A DNA stretch of 45,023 nt from positions 1 to 45,023 of the forward strand of contig JAFSHN010000030.1 of NCBI GenBank assembly GCA_017440275.1, in the 5' to 3' direction. Both the position numbers and the translations under genes were made by a program. This document shows, in pieces, positions 33,892 to 42,929 of this stretch. Source of the stretch: Bacillota bacterium. GTDB lineage: Bacteria; Bacillota; Clostridia; Peptostreptococcales; Anaerovoracaceae. Under the pieces are notes generated by a model that worked only from the letters and a program-made list of their open reading frames with translations, was not told the DNA's origin and did not search any database. Position 1 is the first letter of the stretch. The number at the start of each line of letters is the position of its first letter.

Positions 33892-34644
33892 ATGAAACTG
33901 ATTTCGTGGAATGTAAATGGCCTGAGAGCTGTAATGGGCAAAGGCTTTATGGACTTTTTCAATCAAATAGATGCAGATATTTTTTGCCTGCAGGAGACTA
34001 AATTACAGGAAGGGCAGATTGAAATGAATCTCCCCGGTTATTATCAGTACTGGAATTATGCCGAAAAGAAAGGATACTCCGGTACAGCGATTTTTTCCAA
34101 GAATGAAGCGCTTAATGTGTCCTATGGAATAGGAATTGAAGAACATGATCACGAAGGTCGTGTGATTACATTGGAATTTGATGATTATTACGTGGTAACT
34201 GTCTACACTCCAAACTCCCAGGACGAACTTAAACGTCTTGATTACCGTATGAAGTGGGAGGATGATTTCCTGGATTACCTAAAGGGGCTGGAAACAAAGA
34301 AAAGTGTGATTTTTTGCGGCGACTTGAATGTCGCCCATAAAGAAATAGATATTAAGAATCCTAAAACCAATCGTCGAAACGCAGGCTTTACAGACGAAGA
34401 ACGCAGCAAGATGGATGCGGTTATCGAGGCGGGATTCATAGATACTTTCAGATATTTTTATCCTGAAATGGCCGAAATCTATTCCTGGTGGTCCTACAGG
34501 TTCAAGGCCAGAGAACGCAATGCAGGATGGAGAATCGACTATTTTATGGCATCGTCAGCTCTTAAAGATAGACTTACAGGGGCCAAGATTCATACAGATG
34601 TTTTGGGTTCGGACCACTGCCCTGTAGAATTGGTGATAGAATAG
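33892..34644 (+). CDS. xth: Exodeoxyribonuclease III / AP endonuclease
   Basis: Protein of 250 residues that cuts DNA at abasic sites in base-excision repair. Family motifs are present in order: [20 protein letters not shown] (metal-binding Glu), [36 protein letters not shown] and the C-terminal GSDHCPVEL catalytic His. Length equals the ExoA/Xth norm. It starts 3 bases after the HxlR stop and is followed by proC after 10 bases, with AGGAGG in the gap. Confidence 0.96.
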   Translation: MKLISWNVNGLRAVMGKGFMDFFNQIDADIFCLQETKLQEGQIEMNLPGYYQYWNYAEKKGYSGTAIFSKNEALNVSYGIGIEEHDHEGRVITLEFDDYYVVTVYTPNSQDELKRLDYRMKWEDDFLDYLKGLETKKSVIFCGDLNVAHKEIDIKNPKTNRRNAGFTDEERSKMDAVIEAGFIDTFRYFYPEMAEIYSWWSYRFKARERNAGWRIDYFMASSALKDRLTGAKIHTDVLGSDHCPVELVIE

Positions 34645-34654
34645 GAGGCTTGTG

Positions 34655-35431
34655 ATGAAAAAACTTGGATTCGTTGGAATGGGAAATATGGCTCAGGCTA
34701 TGGCAAAGGGATTTATAGATTCCGGCATTATCAAGGGTAAAGATGTTTTTGCCTATGCACCAAATCAGGAAAAACTTAAGGCTAATGCAGAAAAAATCGG
34801 CTTTATTCCGTGTGCAAGCCTTGATGAAGTCATCGAAGGTGCTGATTTTATTATCGCAGCTTGCAAACCGTATCAGATAAAAGATGTTTTCGAACCTATC
34901 AAGGATAAATTGGCAGGTAAGGTACTTGTTTCTGTTGCTGCCAGCTGGTATTTTGCTGAATACAAGGAACTTTTAGGTGAAAGGGTTAGGGTTCAGGTTA
35001 TTATGCCTAATACTCCTGTGGCAGTGCGCAGGGGAGTATTGGTCATCGAAGAAGAAAATGACCTGGAACCTGATGAAAGAATAGAACTAATTAAGCTTCT
35101 TGAAGCTGTAGGCTCTGTAGTTGAACTTCCGCGTAAACTTTTCGGAGTGGGTTCCTCCGTATCAGGATGCGGCCCTGCGTTTATGGACATGGTTATTGAA
35201 GCTATGGCAGACGGCGCGGTAAAGAATGGAATTCCAAGACCTGAGGCCTACGAATTGATATGTCAGATGATGATTGGAAGTGCAGAACTTGTAATGCAGT
35301 CAGGACTGCATCCCGGTCAGCTTAAAGATAATGTCTGTTCACCTGGAGGAATTACAATAAAGGGTGTAGCTGCCCTTGAAGAAGGCGGCATTCGTTCTGC
35401 GTTCATAAAAGCTATTGATGCTATTTCATAG
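34655..35431 (+). CDS. proC: Pyrroline-5-carboxylate reductase
   Basis: Protein of 258 residues that reduces pyrroline-5-carboxylate to proline. The N-terminal nucleotide-binding motif is KLGFVGMGNMAQAMAKGF. The C-terminal substrate/dimer region has GCGPAFMDMVIEAMADGAVK and SPGGITIKGVAALEEGGIR. The ATG at 34655 is 6 bases after AGGAGG; a GTG directly before it (34652) is less well placed. In an arginine-degrading anaerobe this enzyme can turn ornithine-derived pyrroline carboxylate into proline, a Stickland electron acceptor; that link is inference. Confidence 0.95.
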   Translation: MKKLGFVGMGNMAQAMAKGFIDSGIIKGKDVFAYAPNQEKLKANAEKIGFIPCASLDEVIEGADFIIAACKPYQIKDVFEPIKDKLAGKVLVSVAASWYFAEYKELLGERVRVQVIMPNTPVAVRRGVLVIEEENDLEPDERIELIKLLEAVGSVVELPRKLFGVGSSVSGCGPAFMDMVIEAMADGAVKNGIPRPEAYELICQMMIGSAELVMQSGLHPGQLKDNVCSPGGITIKGVAALEEGGIRSAFIKAIDAIS

Positions 35432-35434
35432 GTG

Positions 35435-35440
35435 TATAAT
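35435..35440 (+). promoter_or_regulatory. Candidate -10 box before rubrerythrin 2
   Basis: TATAAT directly after the proC stop, 50 bases upstream of the rubrerythrin start. No good -35 is visible at 16-18 bases. A short inverted repeat TTCTC-GT-GAGAA (35447-35458) follows. Confidence 0.4.
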
Positions 35441-35489
35441 TAATGCTTCTCGTGAGAATAATAAATAAAAAACTTACGGGAGGATTATT

Positions 35490-36023
35490 ATGGAATTAAA
35501 AGGATCAAAGACCGAGGCAAACTTGATGGCAGCTTTTGCGGGTGAATCTCAGGCGCGAAACAAATACACTTTTTATGCGGCTGTGGCACGAGCTGAAGGT
35601 TATGAACAGATTGCTTCATTCTTTCAAAAAACAGCGGACAATGAAAAAGAACACGCAGAGATTTGGTTTGAGGCTCTGGGAGGAATCGGGGACACACCTG
35701 CCAATCTGTTAGCCGGCATTGAAGGTGAAAACTACGAATGGACAACCATGTATGCTGACTTTGCAAAGGTAGCTGATGAAGAGGGTTTTACAGCCCTTGC
35801 AGCAAAGTTCAGAATGGTTGGAGATATTGAGAAGTCTCACGAAGAAAGATACCGTACTTTGCTGGATAATGTACAGAAAAACAAGGTGTTCAGTAAGGAT
35901 GGAGAAGTTGTCTGGGAATGCCGTAATTGCGGACACTTAGCTTATGGCAAAGATGCACCTCAGATGTGCCCTGTATGCAGTCATCTGCAATCTTTCTTCC
36001 AGGTAAAAGAAGAAAACTATTAG
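35490..36023 (+). CDS. Rubrerythrin 2
   Basis: Protein of 177 residues, collinear with rubrerythrin 1. Diiron ligands are conserved: [33 protein letters not shown] and [12 protein letters not shown]. The rubredoxin domain has CRNCGH and CPVC. Both rubrerythrins share the unusual C-terminus QSFF.V..ENY, so they are paralogues from one duplication. Codon use is less restricted than in copy 1 (more GAG, GGG, CGT), suggesting lower or conditional expression. GGGAGG lies 7 bases before the ATG. It is not next to the PerR-like regulator. Confidence 0.96.
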   Translation: MELKGSKTEANLMAAFAGESQARNKYTFYAAVARAEGYEQIASFFQKTADNEKEHAEIWFEALGGIGDTPANLLAGIEGENYEWTTMYADFAKVADEEGFTALAAKFRMVGDIEKSHEERYRTLLDNVQKNKVFSKDGEVVWECRNCGHLAYGKDAPQMCPVCSHLQSFFQVKEENY

Positions 36024-36029
36024 GAGGAT

Positions 36030-36047
36030 GGGAGCCCTATGGCTCCC
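36030..36047 (+). promoter_or_regulatory. Hairpin between rubrerythrin 2 and the methyltransferase gene
   Basis: Perfect stem GGGAGCC / GGCTCCC with a CTAT loop, just after an AGGAGG (36022-36027). There is no T tract. Folding would shorten the distance from AGGAGG to the ATG at 36058 from 30 to about 12 bases. Confidence 0.55.
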
Positions 36048-36057
36048 TCTTGATATT

Positions 36058-36530
36058 ATGAATGTGGGATACTTGAATACTCCTATGGGAGCTTTTGAAA
36101 TCGCTTCTGACGGAGAAAAACTTAAATACATAAAGTTGCTCAACAATCAAGAAAAAACGGCTGAAATGCTGATTTTCTGGTCGAAAAGGCAAAACTGCAG
36201 CTTGCAGAGTACCTGTCAGGGAAGCGCAAAGATTTTGATCTGCCCCTTGACTTTGCACAGGGGACAAAGTTTCAGCAAAAGGTATGGACTGCATTACAAA
36301 ACATACCTTACGGACAGACCAAGTCATATGGACAAGTAGCTGCAGAGGTTGGAAGTCCCGGAGGTGCGAGAGCCGTTGGTAATGCGGTTCATGAGAATCC
36401 TTTTCTGATTATAGTTCCATGTCATAGAGTCATCAAGGGAGACGGCACCATAGGTGGATTCGGTTCAGGGCTTAGTGTCAAGCGAAATCTCTTCGCAGTG
36501 GAGGATATTACGGAATTATGCAAGAAATAA
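36058..36530 (+). pseudogene. ogt: Methylated-DNA-protein-cysteine methyltransferase, interrupted by an apparent 1-base frameshift
   Basis: This repairs O6-methylguanine when intact. The N-terminal part is in one frame (NVGYLNTPMGAFEIASDGEK to QEKTAEMLIF). The C-terminal part is in another and continues LVEKAKLQLAEYLSGKRKDF, GTKFQQKVWTALQNIPYGQT, the active-site VPCHRVIKGDGTIGGFGSGL and a stop at 36528-36530. The frames fit with one extra T in the TTTT run at 36173-36176. The joined product would be about 157 residues, normal for Ogt, with all catalytic residues. A TGA at 36162 prevents an earlier frame change. Either the gene is freshly broken or the read lacks one T. The start is uncertain: ATG 36028 abuts AGGAGG, ATG 36058 matches the family. 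It overlaps the AlkD-like gene by 13 bases. Confidence 0.85.
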
Positions 36531-37207
36531 GGGACAGACTTTTTGAATTACAGGATTTGGACTATAAGGATTTTCACAGCAGACTTATGCCGACCATAGA
36601 CAAAGATTTGATTATAGGGGTCAGGACTCCGGCATTAAAAAAGCTGGCAAAGGATTTATTTAGGGAAGATGCTGAAAAAGTAAGACTTTTTATGAATAAT
36701 CTGCCACACAAGTACTATGAAGAAAATAACCTGCATGGGGCTTTCATAGGGCTGATGGCAAAAACTACTGCTGAAGCCCTTGATTTGATTAATGAATTCC
36801 TGCCTTATGTTGACAACTGGGCAACTTGCGACAGCCTGCCACCAAAGATTTTATCTAAAGATTTAAATGCGGTGAGAAGCAGGATTATGCCTTGGATTGA
36901 TAGTGATGAAACGTACAGAGTACGTTTTGCCATTGTTACGCTGCTGGGATATTTTCTTGATGAAGCTTTTGAAAAGGAGGACCTAGGAGTCCTTGCCAAA
37001 ATAGAAAGCGAGGAGTATTATATCAATATGGCCATCGCATGGTACTACAGTTTTGCTTTGATTAAGCAGTATGACAAAACAATCGGACTGTTTGAGAAAA
37101 ATGTTTTGAGCAAATGGGTTCATAATAAATCCATTCAGAAGGCCATAGAAAGCTATAGAGTAGCACCTGAGATAAAAGATTATCTGAGATCACTCAGAAG
37201 AAGATAG
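36518..37207 (+). CDS. AlkD-like DNA alkylation repair protein
   Basis: All-helical protein of 229 residues of the AlkD family, DNA glycosylases built from HEAT-like repeats that remove cationic alkylated bases. Recognisable blocks are IGVRTPALKKLAKDL, KYYEENNLHGAFIGL, the conserved VDNWATCDSLPPKIL and RVRFAIVTLLGYFLD, with the C-terminal HNKSIQKAIESYRV. VDNWATCD supplies the Trp-Asp segment typical of the active site. It overlaps the broken ogt gene by 13 bases, with GGAGG about 13 bases upstream of its ATG, so the two alkylation-repair genes form one unit. The frameshift in ogt could weaken translation of this gene. Confidence 0.88.
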   Translation: MQEIRDRLFELQDLDYKDFHSRLMPTIDKDLIIGVRTPALKKLAKDLFREDAEKVRLFMNNLPHKYYEENNLHGAFIGLMAKTTAEALDLINEFLPYVDNWATCDSLPPKILSKDLNAVRSRIMPWIDSDETYRVRFAIVTLLGYFLDEAFEKEDLGVLAKIESEEYYINMAIAWYYSFALIKQYDKTIGLFEKNVLSKWVHNKSIQKAIESYRVAPEIKDYLRSLRRR

Positions 37208-37215
37208 GGGTAGAA

Positions 37216-37950
37216 ATGAAAAAGTTATTTACGGAAACAATTGATATTGACACATATAGCTGTGACAGCAATGATATTATTAAAGCTTCCGGCATATTCC
37301 AGGTGTGCCAGGAATGCGGACGCAAACAGATGGCAGCTCAGAGACCGTCTTACAAAGAGTTGCTGGATGATGGCAAAGCCATGATGCTCAGCCGCATTGA
37401 TATGGCTGCCTACGACAGAATTAATATCGGTGACGAAGTGGTTATAGCCACATGGCCTTGCGAAAGCAGCCGTGCTACATTCCTCAGAATGTACCAGATC
37501 AAGAGAGACGACAAGGTTGTTGCTGAAATCTCCAGCCAGTGGGTATTGGTAGAAATCGCAAGCAGAAAAATTCTAAAAGTGAGCGATGTGGATTTCTCTA
37601 ATTACTATATGGGAGAGTATCACGAAGTAATAGGAGACAAGTTCAAGGTACCGAAAGACGCAGAATTTGAAACTGTCGGTACTAAAGAAATAATGTATTC
37701 CGATCTGGATTCCAACAGACATATGAACAATACTTATTATCTGGATGTGATATCAAATTATGTTCCTGAGCTTTGTGCAGGAACACACAGGGTTGAAAAA
37801 GCGAGAATCCATTTTGCCAAAGAAGCTCCTTTTGGAGATACTATAACAATCACAAGATGCAAAACAGGAGATGGCAAATACCTGTTCAGAACTCTCAAAG
37901 AGAGTGGCGAAAAAAATATAGATGCAGAAATTACAGTTACAGAAATATAA
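37216..37950 (+). CDS. Acyl-ACP thioesterase
   Basis: Protein of 244 residues made of two hotdog domains, of the FatA/FatB-like bacterial acyl-ACP thioesterase family that releases fatty acids from acyl carrier protein. The N-terminal domain holds IFQVCQECGRKQM; the C-terminal domain has SDLDSNRHMNNTYYLD, where the Asn-His pair with a following Asn is the catalytic signature. It begins 9 bases after the AlkD-like stop and ends at a bidirectional terminator. The role may be in membrane lipid adjustment. Confidence 0.88.
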   Translation: MKKLFTETIDIDTYSCDSNDIIKASGIFQVCQECGRKQMAAQRPSYKELLDDGKAMMLSRIDMAAYDRINIGDEVVIATWPCESSRATFLRMYQIKRDDKVVAEISSQWVLVEIASRKILKVSDVDFSNYYMGEYHEVIGDKFKVPKDAEFETVGTKEIMYSDLDSNRHMNNTYYLDVISNYVPELCAGTHRVEKARIHFAKEAPFGDTITITRCKTGDGKYLFRTLKESGEKNIDAEITVTEI

Positions 37951-37956
37951 GAAACC

Positions 37957-37983
37957 AAAAGCCCGCAAGTATGCGGGCTTTTA
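37957..37983. terminator. Bidirectional terminator between thioesterase and ABC permease genes
   Basis: Perfect stem AAAAGCCCGCA / TGCGGGCTTTT with an AGTA loop between two convergent genes. Confidence 0.9.
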
Positions 37984-37995
37984 TAATGCATATAA

Positions 37996-40893
37996 CTATT
38001 CAATTGACTTAAGCGATTCTGTCATGCTGATCTTGCTGATCTTTTTCTTCATAACCATATTTACAAACATTGCGAATAGGAATGTACCCAGGACTGCCAT
38101 AACATAGCTGAGAGGCTCAATATGAATATCCCATGATAGTAAGTCTACTTTTATTTGCGTCATGATGAAATAATGCAGCCAGTTGCCGAGAGGAAGCCCA
38201 ACGAGAGCTGATATAAGGGTTAGGACTATATTTTCTCGGAATACATAGGCAGAGGTTTCATTAGAATAGAACCCCAAAACCTTGATAGTGGCAATTTCTC
38301 TGATTCGTTCTGTTATGTTAATGTTGGTCAGATTATAAAGTACTATGAATGCCAGTGCTGCAGCACAGAGGACTACCAGCAGAATTATGTAATCAAGGCT
38401 TTGCATGATATTTTCGATACGCGCTCTGAAATCATCTGTAACTGTAACTGCAGAAACGTGCAGGGAATCCATAAGTTTTGCTCCGCCTTCGTGGAGTTTT
38501 TTCGGTTCGCCTTCGTCATTTCTATAGGTCTGAACATAAGCAGAGTTGACTTCTGACTCTCCGTAAACATCAGCATAGGTGTCCATTGTTATGTACAGGT
38601 AATTGTAAACAAAGTTTTCGCACAGAGCAGTGATTTCAACAGTGATTTCGTTCATATCGCTGTCGTAAACGGTTATCTCATCGCCTACTCCAAGTCCCAG
38701 GCTCTGCGCAAGATTTGTGTTGATGACGCCTTCACCCTTTGAAGGATATGAAATAGGTCCATCGTCGTTGTATATGCTGATAAAGTCGTTTACAGGGTCA
38801 TCTGCATTACATACCACCAGATTTACTGATTTGATGGCGCCGTCAGCATGAGCATCTACGGTTTTGGTGTTCAGGAATAATGCATCTGCTACAACATCTT
38901 TGTTATCTTCTGTAAATTCCTTCATATCTGCTTCTGTCATGTCCTTATTAAAGGTAACGGTGTAATCTATATGAAGAATTCTTTCGTACTGAGTGGAAAC
39001 CACGTCTCTGATGGAGTCATTTACACCAAATGCTGCAACTAAGAGGGCTGTACATCCACAAATGCCCAGAACCATCATAAAGAATCTCTTTTTGTAACGG
39101 AAAATATTTCTTGCGGAAACTTTGTGCAGGAACTTGAGTCTCTTCCAGATGAAAGTAATTCTTTCGAGAAGAATTCTCTTTCCTGCAGGAGGTGCTTTAG
39201 GTCTGATAAGCTGTGCAGGTACCTGCTTGAGTTCCGCATAGCAGGAGTAAACCGTAGTACCTACAGAACAAAGGATTGATGCGAGTACAAGCAGTATGCC
39301 AAGTAACCAGTCTACATAGAATATTATATCAGCAAAGTTGTACATCATGCCGTAAGCCGTCCAGATTACCCAGGTAAAGAGATATACACCGATGAAGAAT
39401 CCTGCGATTCCGCCAATCAGTGCTGAGCTGCCCGAATAGAATATGTATTTTCCGAGAATCTGTCCTGAACTGTATCCCAGAGATTTAAAAACACCAATCT
39501 GTGTTCTCTGTTCTTCCACCATTCTGCTCATGGTAGTCATACAAACAAGTGCGGCTACCAGGAAGAAGAAAATAGGGAATACGTTGGCTATGCCGTCTAC
39601 GATGGAAATGTCGCTGTCAAAGCATACATAACCTATATTTGTCTCTCTGGAAAGAACATAGGTTGTTGGATTTTCCAGATTGTCGATTTCCTTTTCAGCT
39701 TTAGCAAGATCCCGTTCAGCTTTTGCTATCTGGACTTTACCGTCTTTGATTTGTTTTTTTGCATCATTGAGCTGCTTTTCACCGGCTTTAAGCTCTGCTT
39801 CGGCGTCATCGATTTGCTTTTTTAATGAATCTAGGGAAGCTTTAGTATTATTGTAGTCCTTTTCGATTCTCGCCTTCTCGGTCTTATACTGTTCCTCGGT
39901 AATCAAGCCAAATCTGTATGAGTTATCAAGTTGTGATAAGGCTAAATCCCGGGTAGCTTCAATCTGTTTTATAGAACTTTCGTAATATTTTTTACTTTGC
40001 TCAAGGATTTCCAACCCTGATGACAGAGATTGATTGCCGCTGCCCATCAAAGACTCGGCTTGTTCGAGTTCCTTTTTCTTGGATTCCAACTCCGCTCTGC
40101 CGTCTTCAACTTTTTGGCGTGCATCGTCAATGATGGCATTATAGCGTCTCTCTGAACATTTTTTCAAAGCGTTTTCAAGAGGTTTTTCGGCATCTTTCAT
40201 AATACGCTCGTATTCATCGGTGAAGATGAATGCGGATTCGGCAAGTTTTACATAGATTTCAGTGTAAACCTCCGATGAAAAGCCATCAGGGGTAAGTATG
40301 ATGAAACCTGCCACTGTTCCGTCGCCTACAGATGTTGAGCCCCTTTCAAAATTCAGAAAGAGAGGGGAGTTGGCTATACCTGTTAGCGTATATGTATCAT
40401 AAGCCAGTATATCGAGGGTGTTTTCCTCGTTGTTCTTGCTTACCAGAATTTTTTTGCCGATGTCATCTTCACTGAAATATAAAGCATCGCCCAAACACTC
40501 ATCGTCGTTTGAAGGCATAGAACCTGCCACGAGAGAAGGGGTGTTGATATTCTTTGATATAGTCAGGAACTTTGTACCGATTTCGCTGGCCTCGTCGTTT
40601 CCAACCTGAACCAAAACATCAGCAGAATATGAACCTTCAGCAGTTCCTACCTGATATACATCGTTGATTATATCCACATCTTCATCTTCCAGACCCAATG
40701 TGGAAATGAGCTGGTAGTCAAAGAATTTGTGCTCTTGTAAATATGTGTTGCCTGTTTCAAGGAAAGCAGGTCTGCAGGCCTTCAGCCCGGCGAAGAAACC
40801 TACACCCAGCGCTACAATAGCCAAAATTGCCATCCAGCGACCGAGGCTGCCCCGAATCTCCCTGAGGGTGGTCTTAAATAAAGTGTTTTTCAA
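37996..40893 (-). CDS. ABC transporter permease, FtsX-like, with large extracellular coiled coil
   Basis: Protein of 965 residues. One N-terminal helix (GRWMAILAIVALGVGFFAGL) is followed by a large outside region. This includes a charged coiled coil (about residues 255-410, rich in E, K, A and Q, for example GEKQLNDAKKQIKDGKVQIA). Then come the first FtsX domain (three helices, about 430-560), a second outer domain, and a second FtsX domain at the C-terminus (VVLCAAALAFIVLYNLTNIN onwards). This is the two-FtsX layout of exporters for peptides, lipoproteins or wall-active compounds. The start is a TTG (CAA at 40891-40893), 8 bases after GAGAGG, the only start that fits MKNTLFKTTLREI; no ATG is near. 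It is 15 bases after the ATPase gene and forms one transporter with it. Confidence 0.9.
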   Translation of the reverse strand: MKNTLFKTTLREIRGSLGRWMAILAIVALGVGFFAGLKACRPAFLETGNTYLQEHKFFDYQLISTLGLEDEDVDIINDVYQVGTAEGSYSADVLVQVGNDEASEIGTKFLTISKNINTPSLVAGSMPSNDDECLGDALYFSEDDIGKKILVSKNNEENTLDILAYDTYTLTGIANSPLFLNFERGSTSVGDGTVAGFIILTPDGFSSEVYTEIYVKLAESAFIFTDEYERIMKDAEKPLENALKKCSERRYNAIIDDARQKVEDGRAELESKKKELEQAESLMGSGNQSLSSGLEILEQSKKYYESSIKQIEATRDLALSQLDNSYRFGLITEEQYKTEKARIEKDYNNTKASLDSLKKQIDDAEAELKAGEKQLNDAKKQIKDGKVQIAKAERDLAKAEKEIDNLENPTTYVLSRETNIGYVCFDSDISIVDGIANVFPIFFFLVAALVCMTTMSRMVEEQRTQIGVFKSLGYSSGQILGKYIFYSGSSALIGGIAGFFIGVYLFTWVIWTAYGMMYNFADIIFYVDWLLGILLVLASILCSVGTTVYSCYAELKQVPAQLIRPKAPPAGKRILLERITFIWKRLKFLHKVSARNIFRYKKRFFMMVLGICGCTALLVAAFGVNDSIRDVVSTQYERILHIDYTVTFNKDMTEADMKEFTEDNKDVVADALFLNTKTVDAHADGAIKSVNLVVCNADDPVNDFISIYNDDGPISYPSKGEGVINTNLAQSLGLGVGDEITVYDSDMNEITVEITALCENFVYNYLYITMDTYADVYGESEVNSAYVQTYRNDEGEPKKLHEGGAKLMDSLHVSAVTVTDDFRARIENIMQSLDYIILLVVLCAAALAFIVLYNLTNINITERIREIATIKVLGFYSNETSAYVFRENIVLTLISALVGLPLGNWLHYFIMTQIKVDLLSWDIHIEPLSYVMAVLGTFLFAMFVNMVMKKKISKISMTESLKSIE

Positions 40894-40908
40894 TGGCGCA
40901 CCTCTCTT

Positions 40909-41613
40909 TTACCATTCAATCTGTTCAACAGGCAGTGGATTGTCGTTGATTTCCATAGAATCTACAGTACCGTTTTTTACATGGATGATTCTGTCTGCCA
41001 TTGGAGCTATTGCCAGGTTGTGAGTAATAATGATGACTGTCATCTTTGTCTGGCGGGCAGTATCCTGGAGCAGTTTGAGAATAGCCTTGCCTGTGTTGTA
41101 GTCAAGAGCACCCGTAGGTTCATCGCAAAGAAGCAGTTTCGGATTCTTTGCCAGAGCTCTTGCAATGGCAACTCTTTGCTGTTCTCCCCCTGAAAGCTGG
41201 GAAGGGAAGTTGTTTAATCTGTGGGAGAGCCCTACCTTTTCCAGTGCAACTTCCGAATCCATAGGATTCTTGCAAATTTGTGTTGCAAGGGATACGTTTT
41301 CCAATGCAGTCAGGTTTTGCACCAGGTTATAGAACTGGAATACGAAACCGATATCGTAACGTCTGTATGTAGTCAGTTCTTTCTGGTTGTATTTGGAAAT
41401 CTCTTTGCCATCAAGCCATACCTCACCTTCTGAAAGGGTATCCATACCACCTAAAATATTTAATAAAGTGGTTTTTCCGGCACCGGAAGGACCTACGATT
41501 ACGCAGATTTCGCCTTCTTCTATTTCAAATGAAGCGTCTCTCAAAGCCTCAATTGAAACTTCTCCCATCTGATAGACCTTCTTAACATGTTCAAATTTAA
41601 CAAATGCCCCCAT
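40909..41613 (-). CDS. ABC transporter ATP-binding protein (MacB/LolD type)
   Basis: Protein of 234 residues. Walker A is [16 protein letters not shown], the Q-loop is [17 protein letters not shown], the signature is [16 protein letters not shown], Walker B is [12 protein letters not shown] and the H-loop is VIIITHN. The TGALD segment is typical of MacB/LolD ATPases, which pair with FtsX-like permeases such as the next gene. The start is the ATG at 41611-41613, just after AGGAGG. The open frame upstream to 41775 runs through an inverted-repeat element and is not coding. Confidence 0.95.
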   Translation of the reverse strand: MGAFVKFEHVKKVYQMGEVSIEALRDASFEIEEGEICVIVGPSGAGKTTLLNILGGMDTLSEGEVWLDGKEISKYNQKELTTYRRYDIGFVFQFYNLVQNLTALENVSLATQICKNPMDSEVALEKVGLSHRLNNFPSQLSGGEQQRVAIARALAKNPKLLLCDEPTGALDYNTGKAILKLLQDTARQTKMTVIIITHNLAIAPMADRIIHVKNGTVDSMEINDNPLPVEQIEW

Positions 41614-41652
41614 GACATCCTCCTGATATATGCATCGATTAATAATTTTTTG

Positions 41653-41774
41653 TGAGCATAGTTTTAATTTTTTCCTGAGTCCTCGCCTGACTCGCATTGT
41701 TCTCTCATCTATGCGCTCCTCGCATAGTATTATAGTTGTGTATGCGGAAAGGAAAAAAATTAAAACTATACTCA
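41653..41774. repeat. 122-bp element with 24-bp terminal inverted repeats and internal hairpins
   Basis: Left arm 41653-41676 (TGAGCATAGTTTTAATTTTT plus TCCT) and right arm 41750-41774 are inverted copies with one mismatch and one extra A. Between them are two small perfect hairpins, GAGTC / GACTC (41677-41681 with 41689-41693) and CTATGCG / CGCATAG (41709-41715 with 41721-41727), and a minus-strand TATAAT at 41729-41734. It fills the gap between the membrane-protein gene and the ABC genes. It could be a structured leader or a short non-autonomous mobile element; no target-site duplication is clear. Confidence 0.8.
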
Positions 41775-41804
41775 CTTAAATATTAATGAATTATTATAGC
41801 ATAT

Positions 41805-42872
41805 TTATGAGGACTTCAAAAGGGTTAATCTGTGTCGCCATGCTGAAAACAGTGCAAAGAAACTGCAAAGAATTGTTAGAAATGTTAAAGAAACCAAGTC
41901 TTTTTCTGTCAATGGAATAAAAAAAGCAATTAAAAATCCCAAGGGCAGGAAAATCGCTGATGAAACCAGTCGGCTATTGATGTTTCCCGGTCCGAACATG
42001 TAAAAGCAAAAAACAGGCAGCAGACACAGAGTCATAGTTAAAACACCGCCAAAGAGAAAGACGGCTATGTTTTGTACAAAGGGTGCGTAGTTATAAAAAG
42101 ATAGAAACATAGTACACAATTCTGATAAAAAGATTAACAAAATGCAGCTGCTGAAAACTCCTTTTTTATTGCAAAAAAGTGAAGAAATCAACGGTGCTGC
42201 AACTGCCCCTGAAGCCATATACGAAAGACTGGAATTTAAACTTGAATTTGAGACAGCCATCATATACATGAGTCCTTGAGCAAGTCCCAAAAATAAAAAG
42301 AAAAGAGCTGCAGGCAACAGTTTTCTGTTTAACCGGGGGCTTATGCGTTGAGAATGTGATAATAAAGGATCTTTGTAGGCGGCGGGGAATTTTTTTATGA
42401 GCACTGAACCAATCATAGTTAAAACTAAACATACTGAGCTTCCGCCGAGAGGATATGCAGCAATCAGGTTGCTGAAAATAATTCCAAGCAAGGAGGAAAA
42501 ACTCCATATAGTGCCGGAGAACATTACTTTATTGTTGCCAAACCACATAATAGTCAAATTAGACGGTATAAGCAAAAGAAGGGCACCGCAGGATAATCCG
42601 ATCAAAGCAAAGCCGACGGTATTTATTACATTATTACTGCTGAACAGGTATAAAAGAATTCCGTAAAAAGAAAAAAGTCCGTTTAAGCAGACTAAAGTGC
42701 GGATGGAGATGAGAACAAAAAGCATTTTTGCAAAATAGACGCCTGCTGATGCCGAAAGTAACAGTATGAAGAGAGATTCCTTGCTGTAAACCACCGGAAT
42801 AAATGCGATGGAAGAACTGATGATACTCACTAGCCCTATAGTTATTTTATACTCATGCGGGAAATTTTGCAT
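41805..42872 (-). CDS. Polytopic membrane protein, MFS-like, function unknown
   Basis: Protein of 355 residues with about ten to twelve hydrophobic helices in two halves. A charged central loop (KKFPAAYKDPLLSHSQRISP) separates them, an arrangement like a short major facilitator transporter. No family-specific motif is visible; the usual MFS loop 2-3 motif is not evident. The start is the ATG at 42870-42872, 4 bases after AAGGAGG; the frame open to 42893 lacks a binding site. It lies upstream of the ABC genes on the same strand but is separated from them by the inverted-repeat element. Possible alternatives are a membrane sensor half of a regulator or a degenerate transporter. Confidence 0.7.
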   Translation of the reverse strand: MQNFPHEYKITIGLVSIISSSIAFIPVVYSKESLFILLLSASAGVYFAKMLFVLISIRTLVCLNGLFSFYGILLYLFSSNNVINTVGFALIGLSCGALLLLIPSNLTIMWFGNNKVMFSGTIWSFSSLLGIIFSNLIAAYPLGGSSVCLVLTMIGSVLIKKFPAAYKDPLLSHSQRISPRLNRKLLPAALFFLFLGLAQGLMYMMAVSNSSLNSSLSYMASGAVAAPLISSLFCNKKGVFSSCILLIFLSELCTMFLSFYNYAPFVQNIAVFLFGGVLTMTLCLLPVFCFYMFGPGNINSRLVSSAIFLPLGFLIAFFIPLTEKDLVSLTFLTILCSFFALFSAWRHRLTLLKSS

Positions 42873-42929
42873 TTTGTCCTCCTTTTTTAACATTAAGCAT
42901 AGTTTTTTTCAAAAAATATGTTTTATACT

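Noticed and set aside
36150..36185. Programmed -1 ribosomal frameshift in ogt
   Set aside because: The sequence GATTTTC does not form a slippery X-XXY-YYZ heptamer in the upstream frame, and I see no strong downstream stem. A lost T is simpler.
41614..41775. Extended N-terminus of the ABC ATPase
   Set aside because: The frame runs through the inverted-repeat element and has no binding site, while ATG 41613 has AGGAGG.
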